Source: AP-15 sp963814865 (GTDB taxonomy: Bacteria; Pseudomonadota; Alphaproteobacteria; ATCC43930; CGMCC-115725). From it: a DNA stretch of 64,000 nucleotides. The notes under the pieces are model-generated. The model did no database searches. It was not told the DNA's origin and saw nothing but the letters and a program-made list of their open reading frames with translations. This document shows, one piece after another, positions 35,979-45,182 of the stretch; within the stretch, counting starts at the first letter, position 1; every line of letters begins with the position of its first letter. The position numbers were made by a program, and so were the translations under genes. The DNA is taken from positions 1 to 64,000 of the forward strand of contig CAWFEN010000015.1 in NCBI GenBank assembly GCA_963814865.1, in the 5' to 3' direction.

Positions 35979-37637
35979 ATGGCTGAGATCGACGGCGCCA
36001 CCGCGATCGCGAGGAGCCTCAAACATCAGGGCATCAACCACTTGTTCGGCGTCGTCGGGTTTCCCGTCGGCCCGATCGCCGCCGCCGCGCAAAAGGAAGG
36101 CGTCGCCTATATCGGCATGCGCAACGAGCAGGCCGCCTCCTACGCGGCGCGCGCCTACGGCTATCTGACGGGGCGGCCCGGCGCCTGCATCGTCGTGACC
36201 GGCCCGGGCGTCGTCCACGGGCTCGCCGGTCTTGCCGACGCGCAGCAGAATTGCTGGCCAATGATCCTGATCGGCGGCGCCTCGGAAACCTATCGCGGCG
36301 GCATGGGCGCCTTTCAGGAAGAGCGCCAGGTCGTGATCGCCTCGCCGTTCTGCAAATTCGCGCACGCCATCGATACCGTCGAGCGCATTCCCTACTATGT
36401 CGAGATGGCGACCCGACACGCGATCTATGGGCGTCCCGGCGGCACCTATCTCGATATGCCGGACAACATCATCACCGGCAAATGCGACGAGGCGAACCTC
36501 GTCGAAGTCCAGAAATGCCCGGACCCGCCGCGCACGGTGGCGCCTCAGCAATACATCGAGGACGCGCTCAACCTCCTCGAAAAGGCCGAGCGGCCGCTCG
36601 TCCTGGTCGGCAAGGGCATGGCCTGGGCCAATGCCGAGGATGAGGTGCGCGCCTTTATCGAGCGTACGCAAATCCCGTTCCTGCGTTCGCCGATGGGTAA
36701 GGGTATCATGCCCGACGACCACCCGCTGTCGGTGGCGGCCGCACGCACCCTGGCATTGCAAAACGCCGATGTCGTCTTCCTGATGGGCGCGCGCTTCAAC
36801 TGGATCTTCCATTTCGGTCAGGCGCCGCGCTACGCCAAGGACATGAAGGTCATCCAGCTCGACATCGCGCCCGAGGAGATCGGCCACAACAAGGCGACCG
36901 AGGTGCCGCTCGTCGGTGACGGCAAGGCGATCGTCGGGCAGTTGAATGCGGCACTCGCCGGGCGCCAGTGGTTCCATCCGAAGGACACGCCGTGGCGCCA
37001 GATGATCAGCAAGAAATCCGCCGAGAACGCGGCGATGATCCAGCCGCAGATCGACGACGACAGCGCCCCGGCGACCTACTACCGCGCATTCAAGGACATC
37101 GCTGCCTGGATGCCGCGGAACTCGATCCTCAGCGCCGAGGGCGCCGGCACGATGGACATCGGCCTGACCATGCTGCCGGTGTTCAGCGCCAAGGCCTGCC
37201 TCAATGCCGGCACCTACGGCACGATGGGCCTCGGCCTGGGGCAGGCGATCGCCGCCGCGATCGTGCATCCCGACCGCCCGGTCGTCCACCTCTCGGGCAA
37301 CTCGGCGATCGGCTTCTCCGGCATGGAGATGGAGACGCTCTGCCGCTACAACCTGCCGGTCAAGATCGTGGTGTTGAACAATGGCGGCATCGGCCCGGGC
37401 ATGCCGGAGATCCCGGAAAACCCGATGTTCAACATGCGGCCCAACTCGCTGATCTACGGCGCGCGCTACGACAAGGTCATGGAAGCCTTTGGCGGCAAGG
37501 GTTTCTTTGTCGAGGACCCGAAGGACCTCAAGGGCGCCCTCGCCGAGGCGATGAACCACCGCGGCCCAGCCCTCGTCAACGTCGTCCTCTCGCAGGGCTC
37601 GGCCAGGAAGCCGCAAGCCTTCCGCTGGCACAGCTGA
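35979..37637 (+). CDS. thiamine-diphosphate enzyme, oxalyl-CoA decarboxylase / 2-hydroxyacyl-CoA lyase type
   Basis: 552 aa. ThDP-binding N-terminal domain with FGVVGFPVGPIAAAAQ, the active-site Glu in YIGMRNEQAASYAA, GRPGACIVVTGPGVVHGLAG, and the C-terminal NAGTYGTMGLGLGQ, GNSAIGFSGMEMETLCRYNLP with VVLNNGGIGPG. This pattern points to oxalyl-CoA decarboxylase or peroxisomal-type 2-hydroxyacyl-CoA lyase rather than acetolactate synthase. No formyl-CoA transferase (frc) adjoins, which weakens the oxalate assignment. ATG at 35979 with GGGAGAGAAAC upstream. A strong terminator follows. Confidence 0.85.
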   Translation: MAEIDGATAIARSLKHQGINHLFGVVGFPVGPIAAAAQKEGVAYIGMRNEQAASYAARAYGYLTGRPGACIVVTGPGVVHGLAGLADAQQNCWPMILIGGASETYRGGMGAFQEERQVVIASPFCKFAHAIDTVERIPYYVEMATRHAIYGRPGGTYLDMPDNIITGKCDEANLVEVQKCPDPPRTVAPQQYIEDALNLLEKAERPLVLVGKGMAWANAEDEVRAFIERTQIPFLRSPMGKGIMPDDHPLSVAAARTLALQNADVVFLMGARFNWIFHFGQAPRYAKDMKVIQLDIAPEEIGHNKATEVPLVGDGKAIVGQLNAALAGRQWFHPKDTPWRQMISKKSAENAAMIQPQIDDDSAPATYYRAFKDIAAWMPRNSILSAEGAGTMDIGLTMLPVFSAKACLNAGTYGTMGLGLGQAIAAAIVHPDRPVVHLSGNSAIGFSGMEMETLCRYNLPVKIVVLNNGGIGPGMPEIPENPMFNMRPNSLIYGARYDKVMEAFGGKGFFVEDPKDLKGALAEAMNHRGPALVNVVLSQGSARKPQAFRWHS

Positions 37638-37658
37638 CCCACTGACGACGCACGCAAC

Positions 37659-37685
37659 AGGGCCGCTCCGAAAGGGGCGGCCCTT
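37659..37685 (+). terminator. intrinsic terminator after the ThDP enzyme
   Basis: An 11-bp stem AGGGCCGCTCC / GGGGCGGCCCT (one G-T pair) closed by a GAAA tetraloop at 37670-37673, followed by TTACTAATTT. It sits 22 bp past the stop. Confidence 0.8.
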
Positions 37686-37711
37686 ACTAATTTAACGCTA
37701 ACTCGTTTTAT

Positions 37712-38290
37712 TTACCCCATTTGGCGAAACCAATCTTTGAGGCTAATGTGCAGGCGCGCAACCTCGTCCTCAGCGAGCGGACAGCAATGTGCGATAGGCC
37801 CGCGAAGAGTATTTAGCATATGCAAAATGCGCGATACCGCCTTCAGATCTCGGAAGGTGTCTCCAAAGATAGCATCGTTTTCTCTGATGATTTGACCGAG
37901 CTCGCCAAAGGTGGTAAAATCGATCATACCTTCAGAGCGCGGAGTTATGCCGATCTCGGACTCCTTTTTCTTATTGTCTACAGCATTCTTTCTGATCTGC
38001 TCCGGGACAGACTTTTCCCACCAATCCGACCCGATTTCCTCCTCCAGCCGGTCGGCGATCAGCTGTCGAATCGAGGTCTCAAGGCAGTAGAAGATTTCGT
38101 AGTGCCTGGCCATGCCCTCCGCCTCTCGACGGATGTGCTCAGGAAACTGCGGGTAAAACTCCTCGTCTTTGCCTTCATTGAGCGCGCCTTGTCGAAATGG
38201 GATACCGAGTTCCTTTTCAGTCTTCTTGATCGCTGCCTCGATCGAGAGATTATTCAAACCAAAGAGCTTGATTTGGTCGTCAATTTCCAT
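37712..38290 (-). CDS. Swt1-type HEPN domain protein
   Basis: 192 aa. The C-terminal HEPN-like helix has ILHMLNTLRGPIAHCCPLAE, where Arg163 and His168 form the Rx4H RNase motif. An all-helical N-terminal part begins MEIDDQIKLFGLNNLSIEAA. Swt1-type HEPN proteins occur in phage defence and RNA-processing modules. Codon use and GC content are lower than in neighbours, suggesting transfer. Transcription probably starts from the promoter at 38315-38343. No restriction, helicase or other partner is adjacent, so it may act alone or be a toxin lacking its antitoxin. Defence role inferred. Confidence 0.75.
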   Translation of the reverse strand: MEIDDQIKLFGLNNLSIEAAIKKTEKELGIPFRQGALNEGKDEEFYPQFPEHIRREAEGMARHYEIFYCLETSIRQLIADRLEEEIGSDWWEKSVPEQIRKNAVDNKKKESEIGITPRSEGMIDFTTFGELGQIIRENDAIFGDTFRDLKAVSRILHMLNTLRGPIAHCCPLAEDEVARLHISLKDWFRQMG

Positions 38291-38314
38291 TTCATCTACT
38301 CAATAGATGCTCTC

Positions 38315-38343
38315 TATATAGGTAGAGCAGCGGGGATCGCCAA
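38315..38343 (-). promoter_or_regulatory. predicted sigma-70 promoter of the HEPN gene
   Basis: On the minus strand, TTGGCG (38338-38343) and TATATA (38315-38320) are separated by 17 bp, near the consensus and standing out in this GC-rich sequence. A short inverted repeat CTCTA/TAGAG overlaps the -10 box and could be an operator. Confidence 0.55.
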
Positions 38344-38438
38344 CCCCCGCTCTCCGCCGCCAGCATAATTCCGAAGTAACGTAGCGAGCGTAGGGAGGAA
38401 CAGCGCAGCGCATTCCGCCGATCTCCCGCGACGCGGCG

Positions 38439-38720
38439 CTATGCGGCCATCGTGATTTCCATATGGACCGCGAGGCCGGCACGCGCGGCGAGCGCCACCA
38501 GGGTATCGAGGCTGAATTTGCCGACCCGGCCGAGAACTAGATCGTTCAAGCAAGGCTGGGTCACGCCGAGGCGCGCTGCCGCCTCGCTTTGGGGCACATG
38601 CCAAGCCGTCACGGCTTCGTTGATCGCGATCGTCAGGCTCGACCGCAGCTTCATGTTCTCCGCTTCCGTGGGAGTGTCTTCGAGCGCATCCCAAACGCTT
38701 GGAAAAATCTGCTCGGTCAT
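38439..38720 (-). CDS. HigA-like antitoxin, XRE family
   Basis: 93 aa. Helix-turn-helix with VPQSEAAARLGVTQPCLNDLVLG then KFSLDTLVALAARAGL. This is the Cro/CI-type antitoxin of toxin-first pairs. ATG at 38720 overlaps the stop of the toxin gene as ATGA. It probably represses its own promoter with the toxin. Confidence 0.88.
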   Translation of the reverse strand: MTEQIFPSVWDALEDTPTEAENMKLRSSLTIAINEAVTAWHVPQSEAAARLGVTQPCLNDLVLGRVGKFSLDTLVALAARAGLAVHMEITMAA

Positions 38721-39043
38721 TGCCTCCTCGCCATCAATTCCCGCAGCCGTGATGCTGCCAGATCGACATCCCGTCTTGCGGTCTGCCGCGTCTTCTTTTG
38801 GAAGGCGTGCAGCACATATATGGCATCCGCGAAAGCCGCCACATAGATCACCCTGAAGACGCCGGCCGCGTCGCGGACCCGTATCTCGCGCACACCGGAG
38901 CCGATCGACTTCATCGGCCGCCAATCATCGGGGTCGAGCCCGCGCTGCACCCGATCGAGCTGATAGCCCGCCTGCCGCCGGGCGTCAGCCGGAAATCCGC
39001 GAAGATCGTCCAGCGAGCCGCCCAGGAACGCGATTGGCTTCAC
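38717..39043 (-). CDS. HigB/RelE-like toxin
   Basis: 108 aa, a Gp49/HigB-type ribosome-dependent endoribonuclease. MKPIAFLGGSLDDLRGFP, then WRPMKSIGSGVREIRVRDAAGVFRVIYVA and a C-terminal YVLHAFQKKTRQTARRD match the RelE/HigB fold. Toxin-first gene order is typical for HigBA. Confidence 0.88.
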   Translation of the reverse strand: MKPIAFLGGSLDDLRGFPADARRQAGYQLDRVQRGLDPDDWRPMKSIGSGVREIRVRDAAGVFRVIYVAAFADAIYVLHAFQKKTRQTARRDVDLAASRLRELMARRQ

Positions 39044-39228
39044 CCTCTCCGTATATCCGTAATGAAGTCGCGGATCGAGGCCGGCAGGCGTAGGGCGGCA
39101 TCCGCTTCGTGTCGGCGATGATTTTGTTTATCGATCCGAATCGCGGTTACGAGGCCGGTTCGCGAACGCGCATAAACGTCGCCGGTCGAGATCTATCACC
39201 CGGGGCCGATACGGCATAAACTGGGGCG

Positions 39229-39561
39229 ATGGCGTACCAAATTTTTCGGGTCGAGATTACCCGCGACGAGACGCGGGATGGCGGCCCGGTCAGCATCGAG
39301 ATTACCGCCTATATCGATCGCATGCCGGAGACCAACGAGGCCACGATCGGGCGGTTGAGCCGGGCGTTGCGCGGGGTGTGGAACAGCCGGCTGCAATATA
39401 CCGGCGATTTCGATACCTTGGCCGAGGCGCTCGCCGCGATCACGGCGGCTTATCCCGGTACTGACCGCATCCGCTGCTATGAATATTCGGTCGATAATGA
39501 ATTTGCGGTCGAGGTGGCGCCGCTCCTGCGATCCGGGGAGAAATGGCTGCCCGGCGCCTAG
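39229..39561 (+). CDS. hypothetical protein
   Basis: 110 aa: MAYQIFRVEITRDETRDGG, then EITAYIDRMPETNEATIGRL and a C-terminal IRCYEYSVDNEFAVEVAPLL. Composition and codon use are those of a real gene. No family recognised. It stands alone, divergent from the HigBA pair. Confidence 0.55.
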   Translation: MAYQIFRVEITRDETRDGGPVSIEITAYIDRMPETNEATIGRLSRALRGVWNSRLQYTGDFDTLAEALAAITAAYPGTDRIRCYEYSVDNEFAVEVAPLLRSGEKWLPGA

Positions 39562-39705
39562 CCTCCTTTTCCCGAAGGTGACGCGGCGGACGATTTCGCT
39601 GAAAATTCGATCCCGCTGTCACCGGGCCGGTGGGCGACGGCTTTTGCGCCCGCTCAATAGACGCCACAGCGATAATCTGCCTGTTTCGAGCACCAGGAGG
39701 GCGCG

Positions 39706-40002
39706 ATGAGCGGGGAAGAAACCGGTAAGGCGAGGCCGCCCGCAGCGGCCGTGGCTTCGCGTCGATACCTAACAGCAAGGCGCGAAGGGGCCGGGGCGAT
39801 CGGCGCGATGGCTTTGGGCGCGGTGGCGCTCGGGGCGTTGGCGGCGGGTGCCGTGGCCATCGGCACGCTGGCGATCGGCCGGCTCGCTCTCGGCCGAGCA
39901 ACGCTGCGCAGCGGCCAGGTGGACGAGCTTCGGATCGCGAAACTGACCGTCGGAGAGCTGCGGGTCGAGCGGCTGCAGGCCCCGGGAAAGGCTAATGAAT
40001 AA
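39706..40002 (+). CDS. small A(I/L)G-repeat protein, possible beta-helix or membrane protein
   Basis: 98 aa. A run of short repeats such as AIGAMALGAVALGALAAGA then AIGTLAIGRLALGRA covers residues 30-65, and the pattern continues as DELRIAKLTVGELRVERL with a similar period. This could form a short left-handed beta-helix or a membrane hairpin. Same-strand neighbour of the gene at 39229, 145 bp apart. Function unknown. Confidence 0.55.
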   Translation: MSGEETGKARPPAAAVASRRYLTARREGAGAIGAMALGAVALGALAAGAVAIGTLAIGRLALGRATLRSGQVDELRIAKLTVGELRVERLQAPGKANE

Positions 40003-40164
40003 ACTTATAGTGTAACAATGTGGTCGCATCGCCCGGCTAGGCTAAGGCGGCGTCTCACCCACCGAACGGCGAATTTCCACAAGATCGTGCGGCTGAAAGG
40101 CAGGGCGCGGATTGTGCGGTTCCCGGCGGGTCGCCGTGATCGCGGCAACGATCCAGCAGCACGA

Positions 40165-41040
40165 TTACCCCTTCAGCACATCGCGCATCGTCGTGCCGAT
40201 CGCGGCGGGCGACGGGGAGACGACGACCCCGGCGCTCTTCAGTGCCTCGATCTTGTCGCCGGCGCCGCCTTTGCCGCCGGCGATGATGGCGCCGGCATGG
40301 CCCATCCGGCGCCCCGGCGGCGCGGTGCTGCCGGCGATAAAGCCGACCACCGGCTTTTTCGTGCGCGACGATTTCAGGAAATCGGCGCCGTCCTCTTCCG
40401 CCGTCCCGCCGATCTCGCCGATCATGACGATCGCTTGCGTTTCGTCGTCGGCAAGAAACATCTCCAGGATCTCGACGAAATTTGTGCCGTTGACCGGATC
40501 GCCGCCGATGCCGACGCAGCTCGACTGCCCGAGCCCGACCGCCGTCGTCTGCGCCACCGCCTCATAGGTCAGGGTGCCCGAGCGCGAGACGATGCCGATC
40601 CGGCCGCGGCGGTGGATGTGCCCCGGCATGATGCCGATCTTGCATTCGTCGGGGGTGATGACGCCAGGGCAGTTCGGCCCGATCAGGCGGGACTTGCCGC
40701 CGCTCAAGCTGCGCTTGACCGCGACCATGTCGACGACCGGGATGCCCTCGGTGATGCAGATCACGAGCGGGATCTCGGCAGCGGCGGCTTCGAGGATCGC
40801 ATCGGCGGCAAAGGGCGGCGGCACATAGATCACGCTGGCGTCGCAGCCGGTCGCGGCGACCGCCTCGTGCACCGTGTTGAAGACCGGCAGGTCGAGATGC
40901 CGCGTCCCGCCCTTCCCCGGCGTCACCCCACCGACCATCCTGGTGCCGTAGGCGATCGCCTGCTCGGAATGAAAGGTGCCCTGCGCGCCGGTGAAGCCCT
41001 GGCACAGCACCCGCGTCGCCGCATCGACAAGGATCGCCAT
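40165..41040 (-). CDS. sucD: succinate-CoA ligase subunit alpha
   Basis: TCA-cycle enzyme subunit of 291 aa. CoA-binding GFTGAQGTFHSEQAI, SRSGTLTYEAV, and the phospho-His loop GRRMGHAGAIIAGG are visible. ATG at 41040 shares a base with the sucC stop (TGATG). Last gene of the mdh-sucC-sucD operon on the minus strand. Confidence 0.97.
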   Translation of the reverse strand: MAILVDAATRVLCQGFTGAQGTFHSEQAIAYGTRMVGGVTPGKGGTRHLDLPVFNTVHEAVAATGCDASVIYVPPPFAADAILEAAAAEIPLVICITEGIPVVDMVAVKRSLSGGKSRLIGPNCPGVITPDECKIGIMPGHIHRRGRIGIVSRSGTLTYEAVAQTTAVGLGQSSCVGIGGDPVNGTNFVEILEMFLADDETQAIVMIGEIGGTAEEDGADFLKSSRTKKPVVGFIAGSTAPPGRRMGHAGAIIAGGKGGAGDKIEALKSAGVVVSPSPAAIGTTMRDVLKG

Positions 41041-42209
41041 CACGCGGCCTCCCTGACCGCCGCGACCACCTTTTGCGCGGCGTCGCCGAGGTCCTCGGCG
41101 GCAACGATCGGCAGGCCGGACTGCTCCAGAATCCGTTTGCCGAGATCGACATTGGTGCCGGCCAGGCGGACCACCAGCGGCACGTGCAGATTGACCTCGC
41201 GCGCCGCGGCGACGACGCCCTCGGCGATCACGTCGCAGCGCATGATGCCGCCGAAGATGTTGACCAGGATGCCTTCGACATTGGCATCGCTGAGGATCAA
41301 TTTGAACGCGGTCGCCACCCGCTCGCGCGTCGCGCCGCCGCCGACATCGAGAAAGTTCGCCGGGCTGGCGCCGTGCAATTTGATGATGTCCATCGTCGCC
41401 ATGGCGAGGCCGGCGCCGTTGACCATGCAGCCGATATTGCCGTCGAGCTTGATGTAGCTGAGCCCGTGCCTGCCGGCTTCGACCTCGATCGGGTCCTCCT
41501 CGTCCTCGTCGCGCAATGCGGCGATATCGGGGTGGCGGAACAGCGCGTTGTCGTCGAACGCGATCTTGGCGTCGAGCGCCATCAGCTCGCCCGACCCGGT
41601 TATCACCAAAGGGTTGATTTCGATGATCGAGGCGTCGAGCTCGACAAAGGCGCGGTAGAGTGCCATCACGAATTTGACCGCGACGCCGGTCTGGCTTCCG
41701 GTTAGGCCGAGCCCAAAGGCGATATTGCGCGCGTGGAACGGCTCGATCCCGCTCGCCGGGTCGATGGTCACCTTGAGGATCTTGTCCGGCGACTGCTCGG
41801 CCACCTCCTCGATCTCGACGCCGCCTTCGGTCGAGGCGATCAGGGTCACCCGGCCGGTGTCGCGGTCGACCAGCACGCCGAGGTAGAGTTCGCGGGCGAT
41901 GTCGCAGCCCTCCTCGACATAGACGCGCTTGACCTCGCGCCCGGCGGGCCCGGTCTGGTGGGTCACGAGGTTGTGGCCGAGCATCGCCCGCGCCGCCGCC
42001 GCCGCCTCGTCCTCGGAGCGCACGAGCCTGACCCCGCCGGCCTTGCCGCGGCCGCCGGCATGGATCTGCGCCTTGACCACCCACGCCGATCCGCCGAGCC
42101 GGCGCGCCACCTCGACCGCCTCAGCCGCGGTGTAGGCGACCCCGCCGCGCGGCACGCTGACATCGAATTTCGCCAGCAGCTCTTTCGCCTGGTATTCGTG
42201 GATGTTCAT
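41040..42209 (-). CDS. sucC: succinate-CoA ligase subunit beta
   Basis: 389 aa, ATP-grasp domain. MNIHEYQAKELLAKFDVSVP, VVKAQIHAGGRGKAGGVRL, EINPLVITGSGELMALDAK and GGIMRCDVIAEGV are diagnostic. It lies 4 bp past the mdh stop and abuts sucD. Works with SucD to make succinate and ATP from succinyl-CoA. Confidence 0.97.
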   Translation of the reverse strand: MNIHEYQAKELLAKFDVSVPRGGVAYTAAEAVEVARRLGGSAWVVKAQIHAGGRGKAGGVRLVRSEDEAAAAARAMLGHNLVTHQTGPAGREVKRVYVEEGCDIARELYLGVLVDRDTGRVTLIASTEGGVEIEEVAEQSPDKILKVTIDPASGIEPFHARNIAFGLGLTGSQTGVAVKFVMALYRAFVELDASIIEINPLVITGSGELMALDAKIAFDDNALFRHPDIAALRDEDEEDPIEVEAGRHGLSYIKLDGNIGCMVNGAGLAMATMDIIKLHGASPANFLDVGGGATRERVATAFKLILSDANVEGILVNIFGGIMRCDVIAEGVVAAAREVNLHVPLVVRLAGTNVDLGKRILEQSGLPIVAAEDLGDAAQKVVAAVREAA

Positions 42210-42213
42210 CGGC

Positions 42214-43173
42214 TCAACCCAGGACCTTCATCGTCTTGACCACTTCGATCAATTCGCGCACGGCGGCGGCCGATTTGTCGAACGCCGCCTGCTCCTCGCG
42301 ATCGAGCGCGATCTCGACGATGCGCTCGACGCCGCCGGCGCCGATCACCACCGGCACGCCGACATAGAGGCCGTCGACGCCGTACTGGCCTTTGAGCAAG
42401 GCGGCGGCGGGCAGCACCCGCTTCTTGTCGCGCAGAAAGGATTCGGCCATCGCGATCGCCGAGCTGGCCGGGGCGTAGAAGGCCGAGCCGGTTTTGAGCA
42501 GGCCGACGATCTCGGCGCCGCCGTCGCGGGTGCGCTGCACGATCGCGTCGAGCCGCGCCTGCGTCGTCCAGCCCATCTTGACCAGATCCGGAAGCGGGAT
42601 GCCGGCGACCGTCGAATAGCGCACCAAGGGCACCATCGTGTCGCCGTGGCCGCCCAGCACAAAGGCGCTGACATCCTCGACCGAGACGCCCAATTCCTCG
42701 GCCAGGAACCAGCGGAAGCGGGCGCTGTCGAGCACACCCGCCATGCCGACGACGCGCTCGGCCGGCAGGCCGCAGGCCTCGCGCATGACCCAGACCATGA
42801 CGTCGAGCGGGTTGGTGATGGTGATCACGAAGGCGTCGGGGCAGTGCCTCTTGATCGCCGCGCCGACCGTCGCGACGATCCTGGCGTTGGTGCCGATCAG
42901 ATCGTCGCGGCTCATCCCGGGCCGGCGCGCGATGCCGGCGGTGACGATGACGACGTCGGCGCCGGCGATATCGGCGTAATCGTTGCTGCCCTTGACGATG
43001 GCGTCGTAGCCTTCGATCGCCGAGCCCTGGACGATGTCGAGCGCCTTGCCCTGCGGCATGCCCTCGACCACGTCGAAAACGAGGATGTCGCCCAGTTCCT
43101 TCAAGCCAGCGAGGAGCGCAATGGTGCCGCCGACCTGCCCGGCGCCGATCAGCGCGATCTTGCTGCGTGACAT
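42214..43173 (-). CDS. mdh: malate dehydrogenase (lactate-dehydrogenase-like type)
   Basis: 319 aa NAD-dependent enzyme. GAGQVGGTIALL (NAD loop), GIARRPGMSRDDL (substrate loop with Arg pair), TNPLDVMVW, and catalytic His in VLGGHGDTMVPL. The mdh-sucC-sucD order is classic for alphaproteobacteria; sucA may lie beyond the far end but is not in view. ATG at 43173 is chosen because an in-frame start at 43266 adds unlike residues. Confidence 0.97.
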   Translation of the reverse strand: MSRSKIALIGAGQVGGTIALLAGLKELGDILVFDVVEGMPQGKALDIVQGSAIEGYDAIVKGSNDYADIAGADVVIVTAGIARRPGMSRDDLIGTNARIVATVGAAIKRHCPDAFVITITNPLDVMVWVMREACGLPAERVVGMAGVLDSARFRWFLAEELGVSVEDVSAFVLGGHGDTMVPLVRYSTVAGIPLPDLVKMGWTTQARLDAIVQRTRDGGAEIVGLLKTGSAFYAPASSAIAMAESFLRDKKRVLPAAALLKGQYGVDGLYVGVPVVIGAGGVERIVEIALDREEQAAFDKSAAAVRELIEVVKTMKVLG

Positions 43174-43364
43174 GGAGATGCCTCGTCTTTGCGGCGCCGA
43201 GCAATGGCGCGGGACGGCCCGCCTCTTACCGCGAATCCCCGGCTCGGGCAAGGCGACCGCGCCCAAATCGCCGGCGCATTGTCCGCACTACTTTGCGCCA
43301 TCCCCGACAAGCGGCTGCGCGATCTTGTACGATGGCGAACCGCCGATGCAGGAAAGGACCGGTC

Positions 43365-44366
43365 ATGCCCGCCAACATCCCCGCGACCCAGACCGTGATC
43401 GAAATCAAGATGCCCGGCGGGCCGGAAGTGCTGGTGTCCGCAACCCGGCCGGTGCCCGAGCCGAAAGCCGGCGAGGTGCTGGTCCGGATCGCCGCCGCCG
43501 GGGTCAACCGCGCCGACTGCCTGCAGCGCATGGGACGCTATCCGATGCCGCCCGGTGCGCCGGATATTCCGGGGCTCGAATGCTCGGGCACCGTGGTCAA
43601 GCTCGGCGCGGGCGTGTCGGAATGGCGCGAAGGCGACCAAGTCTGCGCCCTGATGATCGGCGACGGCTATGGCGAGTATGCCGCCGCACCCGCGGTGCAA
43701 TGCCTGCCGGTGCCGGCTGGAATTAGCCTGATCGACGCCGGGGGCCTGCCTGAAACCTTTTGCACGGTTTGGACCAACGTGTTCGAGCGCATCCACCTGC
43801 GGGCCGGCGAGGTGTTTTTGCAGCAGGGCGGGTCGAGCGGCATCGGCATCACCGCGATCCAGCTCGCCAAGGCGTTCGGCGCCACAGTGCTGGCGACTGC
43901 CGGCTCGGACGAGAAATGCGCCGCCTGCCGCGACTACGGCGCCGCTGTCGCGATCAACTACCGCACCGAGGATTTCGTCGAAGTCGGCAAGGAGTTCACC
44001 CATGGCCGCGGCGTCGATGCGATCTTCGACATGGTCGGCGGCGACTATATCCCGCGCGAACTCGACCTGCTGGCGCATGAGGGGCGGCTGTGCTTTGTCG
44101 CGCTGATGCGCGGGACCCGGATCGAGGCCGATTTCGGGCTGATCCAGCGCAAGCATCTGACCGTCACCGGCTCGACCCTGCGCCCGCGCAGCATCGCGCA
44201 GAAGGCGGCGATCGTCGCCGCGCTGAAGGACAAGGTCTGGCCGCTCTGGGCGCAGGGGAAATTGCGCCCCTGCACCTACCGGCAATTCCCGCTGGCCGAG
44301 GCGGCCGAGGCGCACCGGCTGATGGAATCGAGCCAACACATCGGCAAGATCCTGCTGGTCCCGTGA
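43365..44366 (+). CDS. NAD(P)H-quinone oxidoreductase (PIG3/QorA type)
   Basis: 333 aa zinc-independent medium-chain dehydrogenase. VNRADCLQRMGRYPMPPGAPDIPGLE is the family block; QQGGSSGIGITAIQLAKAFGATVLATAGS holds the NADPH loop. GLPETFCTVWTNVF and the C-terminal EAHRLMESSQHIGKI fit PIG3-like quinone reductases. ATG at 43365 with GGAAAGG upstream. Divergent from mdh. Confidence 0.9.
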   Translation: MPANIPATQTVIEIKMPGGPEVLVSATRPVPEPKAGEVLVRIAAAGVNRADCLQRMGRYPMPPGAPDIPGLECSGTVVKLGAGVSEWREGDQVCALMIGDGYGEYAAAPAVQCLPVPAGISLIDAGGLPETFCTVWTNVFERIHLRAGEVFLQQGGSSGIGITAIQLAKAFGATVLATAGSDEKCAACRDYGAAVAINYRTEDFVEVGKEFTHGRGVDAIFDMVGGDYIPRELDLLAHEGRLCFVALMRGTRIEADFGLIQRKHLTVTGSTLRPRSIAQKAAIVAALKDKVWPLWAQGKLRPCTYRQFPLAEAAEAHRLMESSQHIGKILLVP

Positions 44367-44479
44367 TCGCCTGCATACCGCGACGGTCAGGTCTGCGGCT
44401 CTTTCCAATCGCGAACTCCTCGCCCGATTTAAGGATCATCAACGAGGCGGTTGACCGCTTCGCAGGCAGGAACACCCAA

Positions 44480-45178
44480 ATGATCGAACGCAGACCCTTT
44501 GCCTCGCTCGGCGGTGCCAACCACGGCTGGCTCGCCACCAGGCATCACTTTTCGTTCGCCGATTACCAGGACCCCGAGCGGATGAACTGGGGGCGGCTGC
44601 GGGTATGGAACGACGATTCGATCGCCCCCGACACCGGCTTTCCGCCGCATCCGCATGCAGACATGGAGATCATAACCTATGTGACCGAGGGAGCGGTGAC
44701 CCACCAGGACAGCCTCGGCAATAAGGGCCGCACCGAGGCCGGCGACGTGCAGGTGATGAGCGCCGGCACCGGCATCCGCCACGCCGAATACAATCGCGAA
44801 CCGAAGACCACGAAGCTGTTCCAGATCTGGATTCTGCCGACGCGCCGCGGCCAGCCGCCGAGCTGGGGCACCAGGCCGTTTCCGAAGGACGATCGTTCCG
44901 GCCGGTTCGTCGCCCTGGCGAGCGGCTTCGCGAACGACAGCGAGGCCCTGCCGATCCGCACCGATGCGCGGGTGCTGGGCGCGAGCTTGCGGGCCGGCGA
45001 AACCGTCGACTATCCCCTCGGCAGGGAGCGCCACGGCTACCTAGTTCCGGCCAAAGGCGCGGTCGAGGTCAACGGCGTCCGGCTCGACGCCCGCGACGGC
45101 GCGGCGATCAGCGACGAGGCGGTGCTGCGGGTCCGCGCGCTCGACGACGCCGAACTCGTCCTCGTCGACGCGGCCTGA
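44480..45178 (+). CDS. pirin family protein
   Basis: 232 aa bicupin. Metal ligands are expected in FPPHPHADMEIITYV and in the later MSAGTGIRHAEYN block. Pirins bind Fe(II) and some cleave quercetin; the bacterial role is unclear. It follows the quinone oxidoreductase by 113 bp in the same direction and may be co-transcribed. Confidence 0.92.
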   Translation: MIERRPFASLGGANHGWLATRHHFSFADYQDPERMNWGRLRVWNDDSIAPDTGFPPHPHADMEIITYVTEGAVTHQDSLGNKGRTEAGDVQVMSAGTGIRHAEYNREPKTTKLFQIWILPTRRGQPPSWGTRPFPKDDRSGRFVALASGFANDSEALPIRTDARVLGASLRAGETVDYPLGRERHGYLVPAKGAVEVNGVRLDARDGAAISDEAVLRVRALDDAELVLVDAA

Positions 45179-45182
45179 GGGG

